A stretch of DNA of 64,000 bases from Pratylenchus scribneri (Eukaryota; Nematoda; Chromadorea; Rhabditida; Pratylenchidae). Where the stretch lies: NCBI GenBank assembly GCA_030063045.1, contig JAQSEB010000029.1, forward strand, positions 248,001 through 312,000, in the 5' to 3' direction. Below, piece after piece: positions 43,301 through 53,636 of the stretch. Below the pieces are notes generated by a model. That model made no database searches. It worked only from the letters and a program-made list of their open reading frames with translations, and was not told the DNA's origin. The stretch's first letter is position 1, and each line of letters starts with the position of its first letter. A program made the translations under genes and the position numbers.

Positions 43301-46220
43301 ACAAAATGGCAGTGGCATAAAAACATCAATTTCATCGATGCCAAAAAAGATTTCGGAAGACACTGTAAAAACAATTATTTAAAATTATGTTTAAAATTAA
43401 TTTAAAGGCAACTCTTTTGTTGATTTCTTATGATCTCCTTTTGGGAAAGGACCAAAATATTGTGTCCATTTATTTGGAAAATATTGGCGACATTTTGAGC
43501 AGTTTTTGCATTCAAATTAGCCAACAAACAATGAAAGCATTTGGCAAAAGTTACACATCAGTCCAGGCACAGGGCATTGAACCTGGCCAATCCGGGTTTG
43601 CCAATAAAACATTCGCATTGGCCGGAAATGAAACAAAAATTGTAAAAAATTTGGAATTTTAAAATTAATTTGATTATTTAGTTAACTTTTGACCCAAATT
43701 TCGCATCAATTTTCTCAAATTGGTTATGCGGCATGGATGGAACACAAATTTGTACTCAAATTTGTTTGGGCAGTGCCATCACTGAATTGCAAGCCATTCG
43801 AGACAATGAATATTTCCGGCAACAATTTTTTATGCCACATTTTGCAATGTTGAGTATGGATCAAGCCGTATCCAATTTCCATCATGTACGTTAACTGGAT
43901 ATGGATAGATGCCAAATTTTTCAACTATAATAATAATGACTAAAATAATCAAAGAATATCCAAAACAATAAGTCTAAAAATGCTGCTATGGAATTCTTAA
44001 ATAAGAATAATTTATCGTTCCTCTAATGTTTTATTTCCAATTTAAGCTTAAGAAAGGAGAAAACAAGCGGAATGCGGAATTAATCAAATCTAAAACAGAT
44101 AGACTTATTTAATTTCTTAATATTAAAATCATCCCTATTAGATCCATGAAATATACAAATACTAAAATATGTCCTCATTTTAATTCCTCGAGATACCAAT
44201 TCAAAGTTCCAACTTCTAGATATAAGCAATAAAATAACCATCCGCCTAGCTATTTTTAATTAAAAAATGTATATTCAAAATTTTGCCATTTTCCTCTATA
44301 TTGACTTCATTTATACTTAATTATTCACAGATTTATTTGCTTGACCCAACCACTGGCTCGAATGTGTCCATCGCTTCTCAAGGGGCCGCCTCATTCTCGA
44401 TTGGGGTGAATATTACCATTGAAAATTATCAGCCATCTGCATATTATCGAGTATTTAATAACACTAATTAATTTATTTTATTCAATTATTTCAGTGTTTC
44501 TTCTTTACCGGAACCCAATGGAATGATTCAATTTGTGTTTCAGCCAATTTGCCCAAAATGTTTTCGCCAGGCCAATTCCAATTGCTTTGCACTTGCCGTC
44601 GAGTTGGGGGCATTCTCGGGTTTAAAATTAGCTTAAAATATTTTCTGAACGTTTATTCCACAGTGTTTTCAATGTGAATCCGCCAATTCCTCCTCCATAT
44701 CCTTCGCATTCCGAAATTCAATTGTCATTTTTATTGGTCAATTTTTGCAACAAATTTCCAAATATAATTTTGTTTAATTTTTTAGAATTCAACTCAAATT
44801 CCCACTTCCATTCAAATTGGCCAATTTTTTGAACAACTTTCCAAGGCCACCGGAATTCTTTCCCGTCGTTTTGTTTCCATCAATTCCAGTATTTCAGCGA
44901 ATTCCTCTTTGGTCACAGTTTCCGCCAAATTGAGACCACCATTTTGTGCAGATCAATTGACCAATTCATATGTGAGAGGCATAAAATTATGCAAAAATTA
45001 GGATTAGAATTGGAATTTTGGGGATAATTCGGATAATTTTTCGGGAAGTTTGGAGTCACTTTTATATAAATTTTCATCATGTAAATTTCCAATTAATTTT
45101 CTAATTAATTCTATTCTATTTTACCACATTATTCTCTTTTAATCCCATGGAAATTAATTTTAAACCCGGCCATAGAATGGAGAAATATTAGAGATTAAAG
45201 AATTTATACGGTAGTCCCAGATTGACTGTGTTTGACATGAAATGGAGGAAATATATTAAAATATTCCTTAGGCAATGCAAGCATTAAAGCGAACAATCAG
45301 CTGTGATGGAGGCTTCAAAGTATTTGACAATGTGATCATTTTGAATATGACAGATTCCATCATAAAAAGAGGCAATAATTTTGTATCAAATTTCAAAATA
45401 TTCCATCATATTTTAGTGTTAATCGGCGATGGAAATGCTCGCAAAATTCCCCTTAGAATTGAACGCTCATCCAAAGATTTAATTGGCCAAAACGTAAATG
45501 ATTCAAGTTTGATTGCCTATCGATGGACAAATTCAATGGGGAGGAATATGCGAATTTCGGAATTTAGATTCAAGAATCCGGCAATTCAAATGGGCAAGTT
45601 TTTCAATTTATCAATGAATTAATGTGGAAAATATTCAAGGAATTCTATTCAATTTCACCATTACCGTTCCATTTGATGGCGAATCGGCTGCGTACGATGA
45701 GAGTCCACTTTCGGCTGAGGAAATTTCCATTTTAATTCAAGAAATGGTCCAATCCAATTAAATCCATAATTAATTTTTTCCAGACATTCTATGGGGAATT
45801 GGATCTTCGCGATCAAAGAGATCAATTATTGCCGGTTAGTCCATTGTCTAATGCAGAAATTGTGGAATTGATTGTTTTGAATCACACAAATCCAATGACA
45901 TATTGGTTGGGCAGCATTGTTGGCCTTTTTATCACATTGTCCACTTTGTTGATTGGCGCATTGGTTTTTATGAAAATTCGTTCGGATCGATTAATTGAAC
46001 AACACAATGAAAATATGCGAACTATTGATTTGTGCCGTTCCGCGCCAATAAATGTACTTCCAATCAATGGCGGTGATCAAATTGGCCAAAATCAAGCAAT
46101 TGACACTGTGGTATTTGGCCGAGGCCGAAGAAGGGTTAAAGGCAGCAGAGGAGGACCAACAAAGGTGAATTTAAGAAATTATGAAAATTAAATTTGGACC
46201 ATTTTCAGATTGATGGATGA
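37337..46220 (+). CDS. long single-pass REJ-domain receptor-like protein with degenerate GPS
   Basis: About twenty exons over 8.9 kb. Starts MILLSFLFCFWHRHYGISA (signal peptide). A long ectodomain follows with REJ-like blocks, for example DQIEVKMSPNALNIDLGKMV, YIWYINGSDVSNSSVY, LEPIVPIVDANWRTISEG, GNNLQLDASPSWSPNVQDWP, LKWSIFGGK and ACGQRIGYEALFEICDRIWG-type sequence. Then comes a GAIN/GPS-like segment CFFFTGTQWNDSICVSA...FQLLCTCRRVGG near 44495-44625. After about 300 more residues a single membrane helix (YWLGSIVGLFITLSTLLIGA) and a basic tail end it. Polycystin-1/LOV-1 proteins share REJ plus GPS but continue into PLAT and eleven helices; here they do not. The last splice (46188/46209) is tentative; without it the stop is 46191. 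Probably a cell-surface receptor or adhesion protein; role unknown. Confidence 0.75.
38975..39250. repeat. 25-base minisatellite in an intron of the REJ gene
   Basis: About ten copies of tgtgttttcgattaactaag and an aaaaa tail, with single-base variants (gattgactaag, gactaactaag). It lies in the intron ending at 39294. Confidence 0.9.
41040..41300. repeat. dispersed palindromic family copy with two 46-base units
   Basis: The left arm aatggtttaaagaaagttta, then acccaaatttgttatcg, is followed by two core units (aaagggtattaaacggttta orientation) and the right arm aaaactaagttagaattgct, then aatcaaatgatgcgacg. Confidence 0.8.
41306..41947 (-). CDS. secreted C6-domain protein nested in an intron
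   Basis: Three exons on the minus strand inside an intron of the plus-strand REJ gene. Exon 1 (41947-about 41822) has a signal peptide (FALSILFLLFLFPHFGHCCA). Exon 2 gives GCCPPLTQTVTNNTQF, FVYDDNNCRTAVTATC. Exon 3, joined through a gttagt donor in phase 2, gives LNAAIVANTVNFLTVGS, TTTFPGTCNANNQWVMG. The C-x-C-P-P-L opening, the middle V-x-C, and the final tC...W are the pattern of nematode C6 (DUF281) domains, found in many secreted nematode proteins of unknown role. The stop at 41306 is the first in frame; a further splice could shorten the tail. Confidence 0.75.
42600..43070. repeat. dispersed palindromic family copy expanded to about seven 46-base units
   Basis: In a REJ-gene intron (about 42545-43136). 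The left arm ttatcctatattcacaaacc, then acccaaatttgttatgg, precedes the array gtcaacaattaaagggtatt, aaacggtttaaacccatttt, ggtttg from 42680 to 42955, and the right arm (ggttcaaaactaattcaaat, aatcaaaagatgcgcc) follows. Confidence 0.9.
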
Positions 46221-46414
46221 AAATTGGAGTGAAAAATGCAATTTAAAAATTCCCCCGGTGTAAATTTATTCCCGGTGTCCCAATTAAATATTCATATCCC
46301 AGTTCTTTTACACATAAACATATCCATTTTAATTTATATTTTTAATCATAAATATGTGTTCATTGTTTTGGCAAATAATTTGAATGAATGCATTCCGTCA
46401 ATGAATGTTCATTT

Positions 46415-47648
46415 TCACATTGAAAACTGAAAAATCAAAACATTTTGTTGTAATTTAAAATGGTCAAACCGATGATAATATGTGGTCCGATTGACTTTAT
46501 AGCATCGATGAACGGTGCCACCCATCAAAATGTCATGGCCCAATTCAATGAAAAGGCCAGTTTCATCCACACAACCTTCAATAAAAAGCACTTTTATGAT
46601 TGTCATTTCAAAATGGAAAACCGCACCCAACACTTTGGTTTCCCCTTCCGGCGTGCATTGGTATCGAATATGTTGGTCCGTCCAAATTTGGCCTGGCCGA
46701 AATTCTTCGCTTCCATTTCGACAGCCAATCACTTTTTAATGGAAGGATTAATGGAAATATCAAATTTTTGGCCTTACAATTTATTGAATATCTAATTTTA
46801 CCATTGTCCGTCAATTCGCAAGAATGTTTTTTATTCCTTAAAATGCGAGATTCGCCCAGAAGAATTACATCTTCCTTATTTGAATTCGAGAAAAAGCAGC
46901 CTAAAATGTACGGGATATTCCATAAATGGTGAATAAAATTTGACCAAATACGGCAACTCCATTTTCCTTGCAAACAAGCTGGAAAGAACCGTTCCGGAAT
47001 GTTTCCCCTGTGTCAAATACAAATTCTTTATATTCAAATTATATAACCAGTGTCATAATGGACTCCATTCTCATAGCAAGTGGATTCTATTATATAAATT
47101 TATTTTCATTCCATTGCTTTAAACCCGTTCAGTTCAAACTTTGTTCATATGCCACTGTTTCACCGTTCACTTGGCATTTATGGCGCATTCCATCTTTGAG
47201 GAATGTCCGCCCAATTTGGATTACGGACATATCATCCGAAACACAGGCTAAAAACGGGAACACTTTTTTGATCGAAAATGTGTGGAACTGGCCAATTACT
47301 TCGGCCGTCCCATTTTTACAATTGTAATGAAAATTTCCTTTGGTAAAAGTTTGTCCATTCTCAAAAACTCCCAATTCGGCGATGAGGCATGGAAGTGGGG
47401 GCAATGGATTGCCATTTTTTACTAAAAATTTACGAAATTTGACACCATAAATATCACAATTTGCCTTGAGGGATTATGACTCGATTTTTTGTTGTTTTTG
47501 GGTCTTCGCCTCGGGGCACGAGTACAATTAAATCTTCTTCTCGATTATCGGAGGAAAATGGATTTTGCAAATTGGCTTTAGCCAACAAAATAATTGCCGA
47601 AAAAATTAGGAATGAACATATTATTGGATTGGTAGAATTGGGTAGCAT
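46415..47648 (-). CDS. secreted protein with MIG-18-like fibronectin-I-type repeats
   Basis: Minus strand. Exon 1 has a signal peptide (IICSFLIFSAIILLAKANL). The following exons encode a repeated Cys module of about 45 residues: CLIAELGVFENGQTF...YNCKNG...ACVSDDMSVIQIG...HKC; a second with GCFFSN...VILLGES...HSCEL; and a third with GCRNGSEEFRPGQIW...YQCTPEG...GCVDETGLFIELGH...HRC. The G-x-x-F/W...Y-x-C...C...I-x-x-G rhythm is that of the nematode MIG-18/MIG-6-type extracellular module linked to gonad distal-tip-cell migration. The third exon pair joins through a phase-1 gtgcgg donor. Probably an extracellular-matrix protein. The last 25 residues after the final Cys are less certain. Confidence 0.7.
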
Positions 47649-48040
47649 CGATTTAATCGACGATTTTTGGGATTAGTGAAAAAAAGAGCGAAATGGGATA
47701 TGGGAATGGGCGAAGATCGGTTGAAGGGAGGAATTTACTAATAAACGACCTTGGAAACATTTTTAATTAATAATTGCCGATTAAATTAGAAGAAAATTTT
47801 GCTAATTTATGGGCAAGATTTGATGTTCGAATGCGATTAAATGTCAAATATTAAATAGAAGCCTTACCTAATTGACCATAAAATTTAACGGAATTAAAAT
47901 TTGAAGGAATATAAAATTATATAGTCCCTTTTTTGCGTGCTTTTCCCTCGAAAATTCAAAAAATAAATAATTTAGAAAACATTTATTTCATTTGATTGAC
48001 AACAATTGAATTAAATTCCGAAATATTTTTGTTTTTTGAT
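47649..48040. other. spacer between two minus-strand genes
   Basis: AT-rich, no open frame of interest. Contains the promoter side of the MIG-18-like gene and the 3' end of the acidic protein gene. Confidence 0.5.
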
Positions 48041-49386
48041 TTATTCCATCGATTCATCGCTGTCAGCATCGTCAAAATTGTCCATCCCTTCATCGTTGCT
48101 GTTTTCCTCATCATCGTTGTCCATTGATTCATCACTATCCTCTTCATCTTCCTCATCATTTTCGTCCTCATCCTCGTCAACTTTGCCAAATGATGCATAA
48201 TCTCGGTCCACACTGAAATGCAGTCGGAATTTATGATCTCCATTTCGGGTGCGCAAAGAAATGATTTGACGAAAGAATTCGGCAAAAGGTGGATCCAATT
48301 TTTTCTTCTTTTCTTCTGGCATTTTCAGAACATCCGGCAATTCTTTCTCGTCAATGGCAGGAAAATGCATTCGAATATAGTCACCAACTGTCGACGGATT
48401 GGCGCATTTTCTTGCATAATTCAAGACTTGGCCAAGGAATTTGATTGGCTGAAAATGAAAGAATAATTCAAATAATTTAATGGGCTAATAATTTTTTAAT
48501 AATAAGCTATAATTATATTTCTGATGAAATTTTAATGAATGAACGAGTGGGATCTACTATTTTAAATAAGTAATTATTTTTTAGAGCATATTTCTTAAGT
48601 TTATTTAATTATTATTTTATTATAATATTTAAAAATTATTTCATCGATGAATTGATGTGCCTTGGAAAGAACTAGCGTTTTGCTTGTGTTCCAAAAAATT
48701 CCATCCTTTGACAATAAAATCTTACCCTTTTTTTACATTTTTTGATTGATGAGTTTGTCATCATAAATATTTTTATTAAAAAAGCAAACAATTTTTAAAA
48801 GGTCATCATTTCTGCTGGTACTTACACTGAAAAATTTTTTTGAAATTCATATTTGTTTGTAAAACGATGAAAAACCATGATTTTAGGTGATTTTAGGGTT
48901 TACTAATTTTGGGAAATCTATGGGTTGATAACCGGCCGGCAAGTATCTCATTTTTAAAATTAAATGTAACTTATGTTTACATGAAAGTCTTTGGGAAGCA
49001 ATTGGTCCTTGATTGTGAATTCCTTCTTGCGTTGAAGAAGAACATTGTTCAGGCAAAAATGGCGCATCAAATCAATGGAATTCAGCGCAGTTCCATCCGC
49101 ATTTGTGACACACAATTCATTTTCATCGTTTCGATAAAATTCCGGGTTGGACATTTCCAAAATCTGAAAAAAGTAAAAAAAATATTCTTTAGTCTATTTA
49201 AAAGCTTACCAATTGAAGCAGTTTCTGTGCTTTCCCGAGCAAATATCCGGTCAAAATGTTGCTGGTCATCAGCAATGAAACATTCGTTGGAATTACACAT
49301 TTTTTGTGAACAATTTTCAATGGAACAAAATTGGCCATTTCCGAAACCAATTCAATGGGAAGCGGTTTGGATTGAACAGCAGACAT
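48041..49386 (-). CDS. unknown protein with strongly acidic C-terminal tail
   Basis: Minus strand, three exons (49386-49207, about 49167-48979, about 48450-48041). Exon 1: MSAVQSKPLPIELVSEMANF, IVHKKCVIPTNVSLLM. Exon 2: NPEFYRNDENELCVTN, FTIKDQLLPKDFH. Exon 3: IKFLGQVLNYARKC, FPAIDEKELPDVLKMP, FAEFFRQIISLRTRNG, then about 45 residues of almost only Asp, Glu, Ser and Asn. Such acid tails are common in nuclear, chaperone or histone-binding proteins, but the folded part is not recognised. The intron at about 48455-48975 is long for this window and shows no repeats. Confidence 0.65.
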
Positions 49387-51763
49387 TTTTGGATAAATTT
49401 AATCGATTTATTGATTGATATTCTGAAAATGATGGCAATTAATTAACTCATAAAAACTTGGAAAAAAATTCTACAGAAAAAGAAATGAAATAAAAATTCA
49501 TATAAATAATTTAAATGGTCAAAATTCAAAAACCACAAATGATTTTAAGAAATATTATTTCCAAATTAAATAATTTTTATTTAAAATTTATTCCTTTGCT
49601 TTTTGGTAATCCATAAACCATAAACAATCAGCAGTGGGCCCCGTTTCAATTTCCACTTTTAACTTTTAACTTTGAAGATTTTTGCTTTTAACTTTTAACT
49701 TTGAAAATTTTCTGTTTCAATTAGCGTTTTCAAATTAAAAGTTCAAAGTTAAAAGTTCAAAGTAAAATTTTCAAAGTTAATGGTGATTCTGTTTCAATTA
49801 ATCCTTTGAACTGACCTTACTTTTAAAAGTTCCTTTGAACTTTGAAGATTCACTTTGAACTTTTAATAAAAATATTCAAAGTAAAAATAGGGCCTAAATC
49901 ACTGCTTTGAACTCATTTAAAAAAATCATTAAAAATTTAGAAAAAATTTAAAAATTATGAAATCAAAAATATTATATAGAAAAGACTCTCCTCTATCCAA
50001 ATATATAAATTATTAGTGATAATTATTATTTTCTGATTTTTTACAATTTTTTGAATCAAAAGTCTGAAAAATGGCCTAAATCGGTGAATATCGGAATTCA
50101 AAAAATCATAACTCAGGAAATTTTTGAAAAAAAATTCTGAAATTTTCAGAATTTGGTAAATAGATAAATTTATAGCGTATAAATTTTTTCTAGAATTTTT
50201 TCAACGTTTTCTCGATTTTTAAAAATGGTACATTAAGTCGCCGCACGTCCCCAGAAAAAAATTCATAAATTTAAAAATTTTCAATAAAAAAATTTGAAAT
50301 TTTTATAGAATATTTTACGGATATTTTTGAATGTATAAAAAATTTTTGAAAAATTTCCTCTCTTCCAAAAGAAAGTATAACGATACGCCTTTTGGGCGCA
50401 TGCCAATGTGCGCAGTAAATTTGCCCCATCATAATTCTTCAACAACTGAAGTGTTTTAAAATAATCTTATGTCATTTTGAAGAGCAAAATTATAGCTTTT
50501 AATTACTCTATTTCCTTAATGGATTGATTCGATCTTTTCGGAAATATGATTTTAATAGTAAGGTTGAAATAATTTTCGGCTTATTCGACATTTTTGACCA
50601 TAGCTTTTTGATTTAAAATCCGATTAACTTAATTTCTACATCATTCAATAGAACTCATTCAGCCTTTTAATATGACCACAAATTCATTAAAATATTTTTA
50701 GAATTTGAAATTTTTTATAGGATGTTTCAGCAAATTTCTACATTTTTTAGAAAATAGAATTATTAGGAAAAAAAGAAAAAAAATTTCAAAAATTTTTTTT
50801 ATCATATATAGAATTGTCTAGAAAATAATCTCTGAAAATTTCCGAATTTTCTATTGATAGAGTTTCGAGCTATGATTTTTTATTTTTAAAATAATTTAAT
50901 TTAATCTTAATTTTTCTACTTTTAAAAGCTCAAAGGGAAATTGCGTTTCAATTTATTAAAAGTTGAAAGAGAAAAATTCAAAGTAGGAAATTTTCAATTG
51001 AAACAGAATTTTGGTCACTTTTAACTTTTAATTTGAACTTTGAAGATTTTTACTTTTAACTTTGAACTTTTTAGTAGTCAAAATTGAAACGCTTTAATTT
51101 TAACTTTTAACTTTAACTTTTACTTTGAACTTTTTAAAAGTTCAAAGTTAAAAGTGGAAATTGAAACGGGGCCCTCAGCCAAGCAAGAATAAATAATTAT
51201 TGATGATGATGAGATTCATTTTAAATTAAATAAACAACAAATAATAATTTAAATATCTTTTCATCATCCTAAATTAATATTCCCCTTTCATTTCGTCGTC
51301 AATAATTCATCCATAGAATGTGCCATTGAAGAATTGTTGGTGATTCTTTTGATTACTGATTGATTAGCACAGATCTTTTTTACCTAATGTTAAATGTAGA
51401 ATTTTTCCGTATTTGCGCGTTTCACCGAAAAAGTCGGTTAAAACATTTCAATCAAACCATGTTTTTGTCAGTTTGACATTTACAAATGCAAGTTTTGAAA
51501 CTGGTTTCAAGGGTTTTCCAAGATTGGTTTTTGGTTCAACCTTTAACTAACCCCTATAAATTGCCGAAAACGAAAACCGGTTTGGATAAAATGTTTTTTA
51601 CCTGAGGCCTGAGACGTGACCTTTTTCGGTGAAAGAACGCGCTAGCACCGAATTTTTCAGTTTTCACACAAATTTTAAATTTTGTTTAAATGCGAAAATA
51701 TTTTAGAGAGTTCACAGATCATTGAATTATTACTTATTAGTAACAACCCTTATAAAATCAGAA
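49387..51763. other. intergenic region dominated by an inverted-repeat element
   Basis: Apart from the element at 49636-51174, the flanks are AT-rich. 51400-51700 contains small inverted words (gttaaaacatttcaatcaaa/gtttggataaaatgttttt) of repeat character. No gene was found. Confidence 0.5.
49636..51174. mobile_element. 1.5-kb non-coding element with 31-base terminal inverted repeats
   Basis: The left end gggccccgtttcaatttcca, then cttttaacttt, is matched by its exact reverse complement at 51144-51174. Subterminal regions on both sides are packed with copies of cttttaactttgaa in both orientations (49670-49870 and 50925-51140). The interior is AT-rich with no transposase. The flanks share tcagc but a clean target duplication was not seen. 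Looks like a MITE or deletion derivative of a DNA transposon. Confidence 0.7.
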
Positions 51764-52892
51764 ATGTCATCGTATTCAAAAGGATCTACTTCAAAAATGT
51801 CATCATTTGGAGGCAAAAATTCGAAAATTGAAGAAGCTTTCACCGATTTTGATGGAAAGGCATCACCGAAATTCAAAGATGGAGACAAAAATTCAAAATA
51901 TGATGAAGCTATCCAATACACTGGTTTTGGTGGAAAATCAATGCCGAAATTCGAAGATGGCGACAAGGAGATGGGAATTTGTGTGAGAAGCGATGAGTTC
52001 AAGGGCCACCTATACACAATAGTTTTGCATCGGGAATATGGCGAATTTGTGATTCGAGATGTCAAGGTATATTTTGTGATGAATAAAATTAAGTTATTAT
52101 TATTTGCAGATAAATCAAGGCACGTGGCTGCTCTTCACACCAACTGATGAGGTTTTCTTCATTGAATGCCAGAACAAAAAATTGGCAACAAATGACTATG
52201 AGCATATTCAACCAAGGCGCCGATGTACTCCAATTCGTGGTTGGACACGTCAAAGAACATTCAAGGTATTGGATTGGAGTGATTTAACTTAAATAGTCTT
52301 ATTTTAAGGTTGAGGCTTTTGTAAACAAAATCGAATGTCGATTCAATGACCAATTCAATTTGTGTATGGATGCGATTCTGGGCAAAGTGTTGGTCAGCCG
52401 ATTTGATGGTTTCATCAATAAAAAACTCAAAGCGGGGGAGGAGATTGCGGTAGGTGTGGACGATCTGAGTGAAGGTTTTTGGGTCATCCTAGCCTAGATT
52501 TTGGGTAAATTGATTAAAATCACCCCATCATTGTTAGCTATTTATGTTAGCTATTTACTCTTCCAACATTCTCCGAAAACACCCTATATTATATTTATTA
52601 ATCCTATTCTAATCTTTTATTTGCAGTTGGCTGTGGCACACTTCCCTAATTTTGCGACCGGAATTCATTGGGTGGCAATTGGAGTTGAAGCGAGTGTGGT
52701 GCATCAACCCAACAAATATCAGCCGAAATATGAGGAGTATTATTATCGACAGGTTCCATTTTAATTTGGGGATTGCAATTCTTCAAAATTTTATCAAATT
52801 AATAGGTTAAAGAATTGCCGCGAAATGTCAAAATTATCGCCGATTTAAGCTATCCTGATGAAGAAGCAGACAAAGTGGAGGAGAAAAAATAA
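51764..52892 (+). CDS. orphan protein with N-terminal Gly/Lys/Asp repeats
   Basis: Five exons (51764-52066, 52110-52265, 52309-52449, 52627-52752, 52806-52892) sum to 271 codons, 270 residues. Residues 1-75 hold imperfect repeats of the type FGGKxSxK(F/I)xDGDKxxKyxEA. The rest is a compact-looking domain: ICVRSDEFKGHLYTIVLHRE, GEFVIRDVKINQGTWLLFTP, PRRRCTPIRGWTRQRTFKVE, CRFNDQFNLCMDAILGKVLV, GIHWVAIGVEASVVHQPN, ending acidic (YPDEEADKVEEKK). No signal peptide or membrane helix, so probably cytosolic or nuclear. I do not recognise the family. Confidence 0.75.
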
Positions 52893-53636
52893 AGCAATGG
52901 ATGAAATATGAATTTGAAGAGATGAACCAATGGATAATGGATTCAATTAAATTTATTTTGAGAACAATTAATTTACTTTTTTTTGAATGGATTATCCAAA
53001 AATGAATATTCATTTCCATTCATAAATTAGTTTGATGGAATAAATGCATTTGAATTATTTAATTTCCATCCATTTCAATTGTTTGAAAGTTCCAAAACTT
53101 ATTGATTTCTTTCAAAATTTATATATGACGATGCGAACTTTTTCTTTCCACAATAAATAACCATAACTAATCCTCCTAATCCGGCACCGCATTATTTCAC
53201 CACATCACATTTCTCTAAAAAGCAAATTCACCTGTGAATGCGGAGAAAATGTGTGGTTGGAAAATATAGTTGGGGAATAGGCCCTTTTTATTTGCTCCAA
53301 ATTCAATACACTCGACATTTCCACTATCTTATTTTTGTTGGGCCGTATTTTTCCTTTCATTCCATCTAACTGCCGGACCTATATTCTTTTTCACCCCCAA
53401 GTAAACAACCAAAAATCCAAAGGTCTCAATAAAGTCCAAACATCTACTCCACGTCAATGTTTTTCTCATTTATTTAAACCAAAATAAGCTAATAATTTTC
53501 TTCATCTCGTGCCATACATTTATTTTTTACGGCACATTCTTTTCCCATTAAAGCATTTTTTACGGCACAATTTCCATTTTTATTTAGATTTGTGATTAAA
53601 TAAACGAACAATTTGAACAAATTTAAAATAATCAAA
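52893..53636. other. intergenic region upstream of the Lifeguard gene
   Basis: AT-rich with pyrimidine stretches. The word ttttttacggcac(a) occurs twice (about 53525 and 53559) just before the gene, a short direct repeat that may be regulatory or chance. Confidence 0.4.

Noticed and set aside
46460..47327. Plus-strand frames over the MIG-18-like gene
   Set aside because: They are antisense shadows of real minus-strand exons with regular Cys spacing.
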